DNA of 64,000 nucleotides from Clitopilus passeckerianus (lineage: Eukaryota; Basidiomycota; Agaricomycetes; Agaricales; Entolomataceae). Both the position numbers and the translations under genes were made by a program. The notes under the pieces are model-generated. The model saw only the letters and a program-made list of their open reading frames with translations, was not told where the DNA came from and did no database searches. Location: the NCBI GenBank assembly GCA_944990035.1, contig CALYLX010000112.1, positions 1,178,001-1,242,000 on the forward strand, in the 5' to 3' direction. Positions 1-10,755 of the stretch are shown piece after piece (positions within the stretch are counted from its first letter, which is position 1; every line of letters starts with the position of its first letter).

Positions 1-1039
1 GTTGTTGGAGGTCTAGACGCCAGGGGCGCAATGGGGAACAGCAAATGCGGGGAAGGTTGTGAGAGACAGAGTGAACGTAGACCTTTGGTTCGTTATAAGA
101 GGCTATCTCAACTTTGGGGCTAGTGGAACATTTCGCTTTGGTTGGGGAACGGCAACCGGCGTGTCGGCAAAATGGAATTAAATGGACGCGCATAATGTCA
201 CGGATCTGTCACATCACATCACCTAGTTTAAGCTTTCGCAACATATCTGGCGGTGGCGTCGGGTTGTGCTTTGCGCTGAGCCAATGTTTCTAGTGTAATG
301 AGAGCCCGATAACGGCGAGAGGGGCCAGGAGAGAGGTGAAGGTCTTTATCTTGCGGCTTTTGCCAAAGCTCGGAAAAATAACCCCAGCGTAAATGCGCCT
401 TGCGGACAGTCCGAGATTCTTTTTTTGCTCTTAATTTTTCCCATCGAACCTGACGAGCCCGGGGCAGTGAATGACAGCGCGATGAAGACATCCGACCAAC
501 TCATGTTCCTGCGTGTGAAAGTTTTCTTTCATTTGGACGGGCTATGGTAAACAACTCTGAGTACTTCATCATAATTATCAACAAGGAATTTCCCCACTTT
601 ATAGTAAAGGTGATCAAGAGGTAAAACAAATACGTCTAAAAGATACCAAGATTTCTATACAGAATTGATGTCGATTGCGGCTGTGAAGGTAGAGCGCTTC
701 ACCGAAGTGTGTCGCGTAACCTCGAGGTGTGCCCAAGGGGACCGTACCGGTAAGTACTTCGGGGAGGAACGCCCGCGGATCGAGGAAAGAGTGGTCGTAG
801 GATGGGCTCGTCGCGAGGATTGATGTGGGCTGTGAGGGAAACTCGAGTCAACTACCAGCCGCTCATCACCTACCACCCCCTGATGACTCGGAATGGAAAA
901 GCTGTTGGTGCACGAATGCTATCGTGTGTGTAAATGAAAACGCAGAAACCAGTCGGAGTACCTGACTCAAGTGAACGCCGTAAGTATGTACTTGAAGAAA
1001 GACCTGGGGTATGCGGTTGACGTTGATGAATGACGACAT
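1..1039. other. Left-edge spacer, no recognised gene
   Basis: No reading frame here resembles a family I know. Short open frames on the minus strand at 228-491 (87 codons, basic) and 655-876 are not supported by a clear start context or by intron/exon structure. The part at about 500-660 is AT-rich. The segment just left of 1040 is the likely 3' untranslated region of the minus-strand Yippee gene. Confidence 0.5.
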
Positions 1040-1540
1040 TCACTGGACATCCACGAGCAGATTACGCTCTAGAATGTACTTTCCCTCCTTGTATTTCTGC
1101 GAAGATTCGTAGGCCTTGTCCTAGAAGAGATGTCAGGAATAAAGACCACATCGAGAGTCTGGCAGAACTCACGTATTTCCAGCCAAGTGTGACTCCACAT
1201 TTGCAGCAGTAAATGTCTCGGACAGTGTGATTACCAGTGGTCATAGGTCTATCATTGGGCTCTCCCTCGTTGACGTTCACACTACCAGGAATGCAGGTTA
1301 GCAACAAATACGCAAGGTAGATCGCCAAAAGAGGACTCACACGATGTCGAAAAGATAGGCACGCCCGTGCTGACCGTTGAAAGCCTAGCGGCAAATCCTC
1401 GTTAATATCAGTTCTTTCGTCGATCTGTAAAGATGACATACTCTTGAAATCATCGAGTGAATCGTAGCAAGATGTGTCTTGCATGTCGAGCAGCCATAGA
1501 TGCGCTCGCCGGCAAGATATCGACGGTACCTCATTCCCAT
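1040..1540 (-). CDS. Yippee-family zinc-ribbon protein
   Basis: Four exons can be joined exactly (1540-1442, 1384-1341, 1281-1173, 1120-1040; 333 nt) to give 110 residues. The protein has the Yippee layout: a first CX2C (CSTC, about residues 17-20), an [12 protein letters not shown] block (about 34-45), [15 protein letters not shown], a second CX2C (CCKC), then TLGWKY and [10 protein letters not shown] near the C-terminus. Yippee proteins are small, strongly conserved eukaryotic zinc proteins. Family members have been linked to spindle/centrosome location in animals and to ubiquitin-ligase complexes such as GID/CTLH (YPEL5), so the exact role here is open. The start at 1540 is the first ATG of the frame and gives the normal family length. 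All introns are GT-AG. Identity is firm; which Yippee subgroup it belongs to is not determined. Confidence 0.93.
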
Positions 1541-3344
1541 GGTGGTGGTAGATGCTTGAAAGTGGTGGAGAATGTAAGTACTAAGCGAGCAAGCACAAGC
1601 TAAACCGAAGAAGAGTCAGACAGCTGGTAGTCGAGTCTAACACACTGAGGGGTGTCCTTGAGATCGCTGTGGTCTTGGATGTGGGTTTATATACAAACGA
1701 GGTTGTGTCAGATGCGGAAGCACCTTACGGCTTTGTTCCGTCAGTTGTCACACGTTCCATTCCTGCCTCCATACAGCTAACACGGGACGTCGTGGTGCTT
1801 TCCGAATACGACGATGGGCGTGTCAGTGGCGCGGTCGCACTCAAGACCACGTCTCACACCAGTATTGCTTCACGATATACATGTTCAAGGGTTACAATCT
1901 TAAAATTGAACTGTACAGAACCTCCTAGCCCAAACCAACCCGCATTAAATCCACACACCGCAAGCATCGCTCTTCCCTTACCTACCGGCCTTAGCCCACT
2001 TCGAGAAACCCCGAAGTCTTCTGTCATCTATCATGCGCACAAGAAAAGCCAAATCCTTTCGACGGTTGCAAGATACTGTTCGGACCGGAGTGTCCGGTAA
2101 CGGAGTTAAGGATAACCCTCAAGTGTCGCAATCTATAGTCCAAATGCTCTTCAACATTAACCACCCCCTGAACCTATCAACCACACCCAGAGTACACGTA
2201 CTGTAGTTGTCTAAAATACGGGTTAAGTAACAGAATATTGCAAGCACACAGAACAGATTCTTGTCCTACAGACATCCCGAGATCGGAGGAATGACCGCAG
2301 AAATATTTGATAACCTCAGGTTGTCTGCGAAATATTCGACCCACTGATGATCTGCCCATCCAATATGCGGAATTGCGCAGAAATCACGAGATATGCGAGC
2401 AGGTGGACTGATTAATGCTCAGCCGGGATAAAGCCAGCGATCGATTAGCCGCAAATGAGCCATCCCCAAGGCTAAGCAGCTCCAGGTACCGCGAAATCGG
2501 TGCATACAAGGTGCCTCTTCAGAAGAGAGGACCCCGAATTGGCAACCCTAGACTCCCCATCTGGATTTGCAATATCCGATGAGTGCGCTGCACCTACCAA
2601 GTATCTTGCTGTCAACCCGATGGTAGAATGTTTATTGGTATATTCGCCGAGATCCGAACCTTAGTAAGGAGGACGATGCACAGAGACGGATCCGTTTAGC
2701 ATCTCCCAATCACACAGAGCGTGGACGCCGCGTGAAGGTTTACATTTTCTTCGGCCATAACCAACGATGTGGCGAGATTGTTCTACACGTGTTGAAGGTA
2801 GTCCCAACGCCATGAGCATGCAGCAAGAAATTTGCAGGTAAAATTTGGAATAAGATGTCGGAAATGTTTGGGCATGTTGAACCCTTTGATTGACGTCGAA
2901 GACCGTGATGGCAGAGTTACGGTTCGACATGAAGTCCTGCAAATAAGGGAAGATGAGATATCAGTAAGACATCTAAAGGCTTTCAGTCAGCGGGTAGCCG
3001 AGAGCATTCAAAAGTTCTTTACTCCCTACCTTACAAGGCTCGTCGGGTCCCACGACTCTCCATGACTGCTAAATTTTGGTTCTTCTTCTAGTAACATCGT
3101 GCATGATTCAGGTAGGAATGGAAGCCAGCCGGTGTGAGAAGTTAGATTCGCCGGCCAACCTCAAGCAAACTAAGGGCATATAAGATACGGTGGGGAAGCC
3201 TGCCTATGTGGTCCGTTTGAAGGGCGCGTCAAAGTGACTGTTATTGTACAGGAAAGCACTGAGTCATGTGACACCGACGCGCTCGCTTGAGTTTCAAGCT
3301 CTAAGTGACACTTCCAGTTCATCCTCACCACAACCAATCCTTTA
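1541..3344. other. 1.8 kb spacer, no recognised gene
   Basis: This is the longest stretch without a recognisable gene. It holds the Yippee promoter on its left and the MPH1 promoter on its right. Open frames at 1669-2100 (+), 2661-2942 (-) and 2832-3065 (+) have no family signature, no convincing splice partners and partly non-ATG starts, so I do not call them genes. Confidence 0.5.
1686..1693 (-). promoter_or_regulatory. Candidate TATA box of the Yippee gene
   Basis: Read on the minus strand this is TATATAAA, about 145 bp upstream of the Yippee start codon. That would place transcription start about 110-120 bp before the ATG. This is a motif match only. Confidence 0.4.
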
Positions 3345-6300
3345 ATGAGCTCAGATGGCTACTTTGAAAGCGACATCGACGAAAATGCCCTGGAAGCTAT
3401 TGACGCAATTGAAGCCGCGGCCTTGAATTCTCCTTCTCCGTCCCCTGTTCGGAAGCCACAACAACAGTCTCAGCCGGCCCTACCTCAGAAAGAAACATCA
3501 TTCTATGATTTGACCTTTGACTTCGATGAGGACGCTTTACAGAAGATCGACAACATTACGGAAGATGCCTTCCACGGAAAGGTAGCAGGGCCCTCGAAAG
3601 CGAAATACCAGACCACACTTTTCGGCGACGTCCTTCCTCCACAACGCACAAAGCCAGCGACCCAGGTTCAACGTACGAAATCACTCAGCTCGAGAGACAT
3701 CTTCGCCTCGCCAGCGCCTCCAAAGAAGAAGTGGGACCATACTCAGTTTGCACAAACTGGGACTAAACCAAGTAAAGAGAAAGGGAAGGCGAAGAGAGTG
3801 GCAGACGACGAGGACGAGGAGGCAGCCGTCGAGTTTGAGCAATTTCCTGCCCCATTTGTCTCTGGTACGCTTCCTAAGCTGATACCGTATCCTTTCACTG
3901 ACATGTTCCTCAGTCGGGTAAGCTCAGCTGGTTTTCATTATGATTTAGTGTTCATCTTGTAATACTCAACCTTTTCCATTAGCCCAGTAAGTACACCCTT
4001 CTCTAAGGTGTTTTGCGATACTCACAATATTTCAGCCTCCTCCAATGAAGCTGAAACCAGACTTATTGGAGACGAAACATTGGATATATCCTCTAAACCG
4101 ACCAAAGCGCGACTATCAGTTTAACATTGTGAAACGGTGTCTCTTCGACAATACCATCGTCGCACTACCCACTGGATTGGGGAAGACATTTATTGCTGGA
4201 GTCGTAATGCTGAATTGCAAGTCACATTCTATTTCATTGACCATAAGTAGAAGGTGGCTAAAACAAGGCTTCAGATTATCGGTGGTACCCCCATGGAAAG
4301 GTGGTTTTCGTAGCTCCCACGAAACCTCTTGTCGCCCAACAGATTGATGCGTGCCATGAAGTCTGTGGTATACCAGGAAGTGACGCCGCAGAGCTCACAG
4401 GGGCTATTGCGAAGCCTGCTCGAGTCAAACTTGTCAGTTCAACTACTTCGCCCATATTTCAATCATTCATCTCTGTCTAGTGGGCTGAAAAGAGAGTGTT
4501 TTACATGACGCCTCAGACGCTTGTAAATGACCTGAAGAGCCATGCATGCGATGTGCGTGATATTGTTCTGCTGGTAGTCGGTTAGTGCTGCATGTCTGAC
4601 TGCTGGATTTCATCTGATAGGACTCCTTTTTCAGACGAGGCCCACCGTGCGACTGGAGCTTATGCCTACAATGAGATCGTTCAGTACCTTATGGCCAAAA
4701 ACCCCCACCACCGTCTGCTTGCTCTGACAGCAACCCCAGGCAGTAATCCAGACGCGGTCCAAACACTTGTTGATGGACTTCATATAAGCAGGATCGAAAT
4801 AAGGAATGAAGACAGCTTAGACATCAAGCCATATATTCATAAGAAGGTACCCCGATCTACTTTGCCTGCCGTGGATGTTCTTTGACGCCTCTCCCCAGTC
4901 CATCAAACAGCATATAGTCAATATGAACGACGACGTTGTCAAAATTCGAGATATGCTTGGAAAAGTTATTGATGTACGTTGGATACACATGTTGTCAGCG
5001 AACGAAACCTCACTACCTGTAGGCGGAAATGCGACCCCTGAAGTCAGCTGGTATTATTTGGCCAACCGCTGACCCAGCAAAATTCCACCCTTATGCGGCA
5101 ATGGCTAAGATGAGAGAGCTCAGACCCGACCAGAAGTGGGGATATGCCGCTTTAACTCGATTATCGTCTTTAGCGAGGGCCATGGGCTACTTGGTTTGGT
5201 CCTCCTTTCCCACTTCGTTGCTAGACTGATCTTGATTCCAGATTGAGGGTTCCATCGGCATGTGCCATACCTATCTTCAAGCTATCATGAAAGAAGGCGA
5301 TGGTCCTGGATCTCCCGCGAAAGGCAAAGGAGGCGCAAAAGGGAATAAGAAACTGAAGGGCGATCCTGCTTTCCAAGAGCTTGTACGAGTTCTAGAAAGC
5401 ATGGCACCCACCTTCCCAACACATCCTAAAATGGACCTCATGAAAACCTTGCTGGTACAGCATTTCGGTCAAGCTCTTCGTGACGACGAAGAGGCTAGTT
5501 CGACAAGAGTCATGGTCTTCTCGACATTCAGGGAGGCTGTGGATGAAATTGTTGCGTTTCTGGAATCCGAGAAACCTCTAATTAAGGCGACAAGGTTCAT
5601 TGGCCAGAGCGCCGACAAGCAGGGCAAAAAAGGCATGACTCAGAAGGAACAGCTCGGCGTGAGGGATCTATAATTCTCGATGCTTCCCTTCAACTAATCT
5701 TCCGCGTTTCGAGATAATTGAACGATTCAAACAAGGCGAATTCAATGTCTTGGTCGCCACCGCTATCGGAGAAGAAGGTCTTGACATCGGAGAGGTTGAT
5801 ATGATCGTCTGTTATGACGCTCAGAAAACACCTATCCGTATGGTATGTCCGGATCACTCCGTATGCCTTCTACTACTCAGCCCTTTCTAGCTTCAGCGGC
5901 TTGGGCGAACTGGTCGTAAACGCGCGGGTCATGTCCATGTCTTGCTCGCGGAAGGACGAGAAGAACTCAACCTGGACAAGGCGAAAGACGCATATAAGGA
6001 AATACAGAAATCAATTATCCGTGGTGATCAACTGGAATTGTATACGGATGTTCCTCGCCTACTCCCTGACCATGTCAAGCCAGAAGTGCTTGAGCAACAG
6101 ATGGAAACTCAACCATATGTACGGGAAGTCGCGACCAGAGCCTCGACCAGTAAGAAGGGTACATCTACCGCTGGTGACAAACGCAAGCGTAACGACGACA
6201 TGATGAGGAATATTCCGGATGGTGCCAGCACGGGATTTGTGACCGTCTCCTCGCTTCTCGTCAAAGGCGGCGCCAAAAAGAGAAAGACACTTCCCAAGAA

Positions 6301-7763
6301 GGACTTTGACGCGGCCGGAGAAGATGACGATGACGACCTCGACCTCGAATCTGGATCTGTACTCGCGCTCCGACGAACCAAATCTGTTCAAGTAAAACAC
6401 CTCAGAGAGAAAGCCAATCTCAGGCGGACGAAAACTGCGACATCAAGAGCCACGAAGAAGAGCGTTAAGATACCAACTTCAAGCCAGTTTTCTGGCAAAG
6501 GAAACGATGATAGCGAGGACGAGGATCTCGCAAGTGGCCTGGTCCTCCCCCGGAAGTCGACGCCACCACGTCTGTCGATTTCTCGGAGGTATTCAGACTC
6601 ACCATCACCTGCTCCATCAGAGTTTCTGGGTCCGCAAGCCGTGGATAATTCGCATTCTCCAGGTTTGCTCGCTTTCTAACCCAGGAACCTCCTATCTCAC
6701 CTCCCATAGCAGGAAAGAAACGCGAAAATCATGCCGACATGTCTTGGCTTATCGATGAAGACGAAGACGCCATCATTGAAATTGTGGACTCCTCTCCATC
6801 CAAGTCCAAGGCCACGTCTAGTTCAGGCATCAGCTCTAAGGCAGTTGTTGACGAATCATTCGAGTTTGATGGCCCCTTTGACTCTTCGCTAGGGTCCCCA
6901 AAGGTATCTTCACAAGGACGCAGGGTTACCATTCAACTACCAGAAAGTTCGGATTTCGGGTGGTGTGTATGTCATGTGTTCGTTAATGCCCCATCTAATA
7001 TTATCCACCCCCACTTGCTAGGTCATCTCCACCGCGACCCGAAGAGCCTTCAATGGACCTTGGCAGCTCAGACCTCGATGTTCCGATTTCAGTATCCTCT
7101 CCGGATCCACGAGCCACCGCCAGTATTCCTATTGAAATCAAGGGATCTGATCGTATCTCGGGTTTCGATAGCCCTGAGGAATCACAGGACATGCCTGCGA
7201 CGACATTTCCCGTGCAAAGGCATCCTAAACGTCGTCAGATCATTCCTGAATCTCCTGACATACGCATGGGTTCTCCACAGCGGCTACAAAGGCGGCAGAG
7301 CCCCAGAGTGGAACGTCCACGTAGCTCAAAGCCCCGCGTGGCTTTGGATCACAACGATCCAATCTATGACTTAGCTGCCATTCACTCTGGCGACGAGGTC
7401 AGCGAAGGCTCCTCGGGAGAAGAGGAAGAGGAAAATTCCTCTGACAGGGAGTTTCTGCGCCCATTACCTGAAACACAAGCGTCACCATCTTATAATCAGA
7501 CGCAGGCCTATCGACAGAGTCTGCTATCTCAGGCCCCACGAGGTCGCGGTCCAGGTGGCCCTGCTTTCTTTGGAGGCCCTGCCAGGAGAGGTCAGTTTGG
7601 TGTACCACAACGAACACAAGCTAGGCAACGCCGTGCGGTCTCAAGCTCGCCGCCCAGAGGTGATAATGAGGAGCCTGATGCCTACGAGATGGACAGTTTC
7701 ATCGTCGATGATGATGCAGAAATATCATATCTCACGGATGATGATTTGAATATGAACCTTTGA
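3345..7763 (+). CDS. MPH1: ATP-dependent DNA helicase Mph1/FANCM
   Basis: Superfamily 2 DNA helicase of the FANCM/Mph1/Hef group, which remodels stalled forks and D-loops in the nucleus. Seen across exons: an acidic, disordered N-terminus (about 190 residues); KRDYQFNIV followed by motif [10 protein letters not shown] (around 4160-4190); motif Ia [10 protein letters not shown] (around 4315); motif [14 protein letters not shown] (around 4640); LALTATPG (around 4720); the family block [12 protein letters not shown] (around 4810); the C-terminal helicase lobe with [26 protein letters not shown] and motif [12 protein letters not shown] (around 5895). The end is a long Ser/Asp/Glu-rich tail of several hundred residues with little structure. 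The first intron is 3918-4035 and the second (4217-4274) has a GC donor. The tail exons were joined less rigorously. It converges with threonine aldolase, leaving a 117 bp gap. Confidence 0.93.
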
Positions 7764-7880
7764 CATTCTTTATGGAAAGGACAAAGTAGATTTTTGCAAG
7801 CATATACCCACTGCTCTAATATAGATAGTCTAATACAGATAGAAGTTCTTGCATAACTTCAAATGCAGTGTATGCTAGGA

Positions 7881-9440
7881 TTAATGTGCAACACGGCGGA
7901 CATACACGTTCTTGAAGCCGTTTAAATGAGGTTTCTCGGGTTTGATAAATCCGGTTTTCTTTTTGTCTTCGACAAGCTCCCCAATGAGCTTTAGGAAGTC
8001 ATCGACTGCCTCATCAGTTGTCTGAATGTGAATTACGAGTCGAGAACCACCCAAAAAAAGAGGCTCCGGTAATGCACTTGCCCGCTCTGCGATCTCGTCG
8101 TATGTGAGACCGACAGAAGGAGCATCGTAGAAAACCTGAGAGAGGGTATGTCAGCACCAGGATCACAGCCAAGTTTATGGATTTCCAACCATGCAAGTTT
8201 CAGCCTGGCTCAGGATTTCAACGCCCAGGCTTTCTAAGCCAACCTCGACCTTCTTCGCGAGAGCATGCACTCTGACCAGCTGAGGGAAATTATGCGAAAG
8301 GGCATACGCGGCAGAGGCTGCGAGAATACCCGTCTGACGCATGCCTGCGCCGAATAGTTTTCGGAACCAACGTGCCTTCTTAATAAGATCCTTCGGGCCT
8401 ACCAGACAAGATCCGACCGGTGCACCTGCAATAAATTCAATTGAGAAGCTAGGTCTTGGGAAATACGACGGAAAGGCTTACCGAGGCCTTTGCTAAAGCA
8501 TAGGCTAATTGTGTCGAAAGGATCACAGAGCTCTTTCATGGAAGTTTTGTTCTCTATCGCGACATGCCATAGTCTGGCGCCATCGAGGTGCATCTTAAGG
8601 CCATTTTCACGGGCAAACTCAGAGATGGCGACAACCTCTTCTTGAGGAATGATAGTGCCGTTCAAAGTGTTTTCAAGTGCAATAATCGCGGTCGGGGCAC
8701 TTTGTAACTCATTATAGTTAACGTTGCGACGTGTAAGTAAACCGAGACTTACAAATGAATATCCTGGGTCAGGATAACATTGTTCTTGACATCTTCGAGG
8801 GTTAGGTGATGACCTGCCGCCAAATGAAGTGGAGTAGAAATAACTAAAGGTTAAAACATACCATTTGAAGGAATAACGGCAGTAATCGCGGCTCCAGAGT
8901 GGAAGGCAGCTCCTCCAGCCTCATACGTGTTGATGTGCGAACGCTGGTCGCATAGAACAGAATACGGTGGCTGCTGCAGATGTGTCCGAAGAGCAATCTG
9001 GTTCGAGCCGGTACCAGAAGGCATGAACAGTGCCGCTTCCTTGCCGGTCAGCTGAGCCATGTGAGCCTCAAGTGCACTAAACATGACTCGAATCAGATCG
9101 GCTGGCAAGAGCATAGCTAGAGTCATTTACGCGGTGGAGGGGTCAAAGTAGACATCGTCGCCCAGCGTTGCCAGAGTAGCGTATTGGTACATCTCTGCCG
9201 TCGGGACTATGGAACGGCAAGGTTATTAGATTCCGTTTGAGCTCAATCAATGCTAATGTCAAACCTGTGACAGTATCCGCTGTCGCAACATTGTGAGCTC
9301 AATACCTGTATGCATGGAAATAAAAAGGCCTTACAGATGAATGTCCTTCCGATCTCCTTTAGCTTCGCAGCATTGTCGAGAGCATGAGTCTTGCTCAGGA
9401 TATCGCATTTGACCTGCTGAATGACTTCTTCGACAGACAT
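7881..9440 (-). CDS. GLY1: L-threonine/allo-threonine aldolase
   Basis: PLP-dependent enzyme that splits threonine or allo-threonine to glycine and acetaldehyde. Visible blocks in order: SDTVTVPTAEMYQYA and GDDVYFDPS (N-terminal substrate region), LTGKEAALFMPSGTGSNQ (cofactor phosphate loop), MHLDGARLWH (aspartate that holds the PLP ring), CFSKGLGAPVGS with the Schiff-base lysine, then GAGMRQTG. The C-terminus ends GFKNVYVRRVAH. The first exons are 9440-9335, a 15-nt exon 9279-9265 and 9206-9131; phases fit exactly to restore SDTVTVPT. The start at 9440 is the only ATG in phase, and the N-terminus has no obvious targeting signal. The 5' end lies 249 bp from the oppositely oriented zinc-finger gene. 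Identity is firm; allo- versus L-threonine preference cannot be read from sequence. Confidence 0.93.
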
Positions 9441-9689
9441 GGTGGTTAGAAAAAAAGAAAGCGGATCAGCCGGTTTTCTGTACCAAATGCTTACTTACCA
9501 CCATGCGAACTCGACTTTTTCTCCTTTCCTCAACTTTTCCGGAAAGTGGACAACCAATGACCCGAGAGATAACATTAAGAGATTATTACATCAGCAGCAC
9601 AGTTGGAGGACCGGAGGACCAGGCTTTTTATGGAAATTCAAGTAAACTTCGGATCGATACCCTTCTTTGTTTTCTTCTGCAGTTTTCGA

Positions 9690-10084
9690 ATGGGCAACGT
9701 ATGCTCGTCTCTGCCCAAGCCTGGGTTCAGAATTCACAAACATGTTTCTCTAGGGTGCAAAGGCAGCTCAGAAGCGTGAGCGTAACTCCGAAAAGGCTGG
9801 GAAGTCAGCCAAAAGTCAGGCCAAATCCAACGAGGCAGCCAAGTCCATCATCTGCACAGTCTGCAAGCAAGCATTCGTGAGTGTCGATTCCGAAGATAGG
9901 CGCACGGATGCTGACGAGCGTTTTATAGTTCATAACCACTCGTGCACCTGCGTAGGGATCCTCCTTTTACATCATTCTGTGGCCTCCGAGAACTGACCAT
10001 ACTAACCACCACAGCCTCACTGAGCATGCTGATACCAAGCATGGCAAGACCCTCGCTGAATGTTTCCCTGGCGTAACCAAGTAG
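9690..10084 (+). CDS. Small At2g23090-like zinc-finger protein
   Basis: Four exons (9690-9698, 9754-9876, 9929-9951, 10015-10084) encode a basic protein of about 74 residues. It starts MGNGAKAAQKRERN, continues with a Lys/Ala-rich helix (KSAKSQAKSNEAAKS) and a C2H2-type element: IICTVCKQAF, then LTEHADTKHGKT, and ends ECFPGVTK. This is the architecture of the 4F5/SERF-like plus zf-met2 small proteins found from plants to fungi, whose cellular role is poorly known. The first coding exon is only 9 nt (Met-Gly-Asn). Splice phases all fit. It forms a divergent pair with threonine aldolase. Confidence 0.88.
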
Positions 10085-10183
10085 AGGCATTCGAACCTTG
10101 TCTTATGTTGTGGGGTGCTCTGTTGCGTTCCGTGATTTATGCGTGTGTCATTAGGTCGCGTTCTGCGAATATACAATATATCT

Positions 10184-10601
10184 CTAAAGCCCTACGCCTC
10201 CAGGCCCCGCTTGCTTAGCAGTAGTGTTTTGTTTGTTCAGTACATCTCCAACCTTCTTCTGTACTTCTGTGAATTTGGCAACACATCGGTCGATGCAAAC
10301 GCTTTCGCCCTTGTTCAGGTCGCCTTCCGCATATCGTTGGCTTATGCATTTGCTGTGACATGACCTGTTTACAGAAAGTTAGTCTCCTGTCGCATGTCGA
10401 TATTCCAGGGGACAAGCTTGAACAACTCACTGGACCATCCTGTTAAAGAAGTCGGTGACGGTGTCTAGCCTGGAATTTGGACGTGTCAGCGTCAAAGCGC
10501 AGTTCGGAGCCAGTATGTACTCACTCAGTAATGGCAATCTCAATCTTCTCCGGGTTGACACCACCACTTGGTACGCCTGAGCCTCGACTAAGGAATGACA
10601 T
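10184..10601 (-). CDS. TIM10: Mitochondrial import chaperone Tim10
   Basis: Small TIM chaperone of the mitochondrial intermembrane space. With Tim9 it forms a hexamer that guides hydrophobic precursors to the TIM22 and SAM machines. Joined exons start MSFLSRGSG, continue with a helix ELDTVTDFFNRMVQSC, and show the twin CX3C signature: CHSKC, then eleven residues, then CIDRC, followed by VAKFTEVQKKVGDVL. The four cysteines form the two disulfides put in by Mia40. The DxVTDxFN helix favours Tim10 over Tim9, Tim8 or Tim13. The C-terminus ends in a short Gly-rich tail. Its 5' end faces UTP4 across 154 bp. Confidence 0.92.
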
Positions 10602-10755
10602 GTTCTGTAGTTTGGTTTGGTGGTGAATTCAGAATTGGCTGGCAATTCCAAAAAGTGTAGTGCCTCGAAGTAGCCGAATGTCACGTTACTTCCATCCTCG
10701 TTAGGAAATCCAAAAAAGTTTGTGCTCAACACTGATCTTAAAATTCCTGAATGAA

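Noticed and set aside
1669..2100. Open frame of 143 codons on the + strand
   Set aside because: Non-ATG start, no signature and no intron partners; overlaps the Yippee promoter with its TATA-like element.
2661..3065. Overlapping open frames on both strands
   Set aside because: No recognisable domain, and both are short. Possible small gene, but no evidence.
3918..4035. Possible tiny exon (CCCA) inside the first Mph1 intron
   Set aside because: Acceptor- and donor-like sequences flank CCCA at about 3983-3986, but a 4-nt exon would break the frame. The single intron 3918-4035 joins FLSR to PPPMK in phase.
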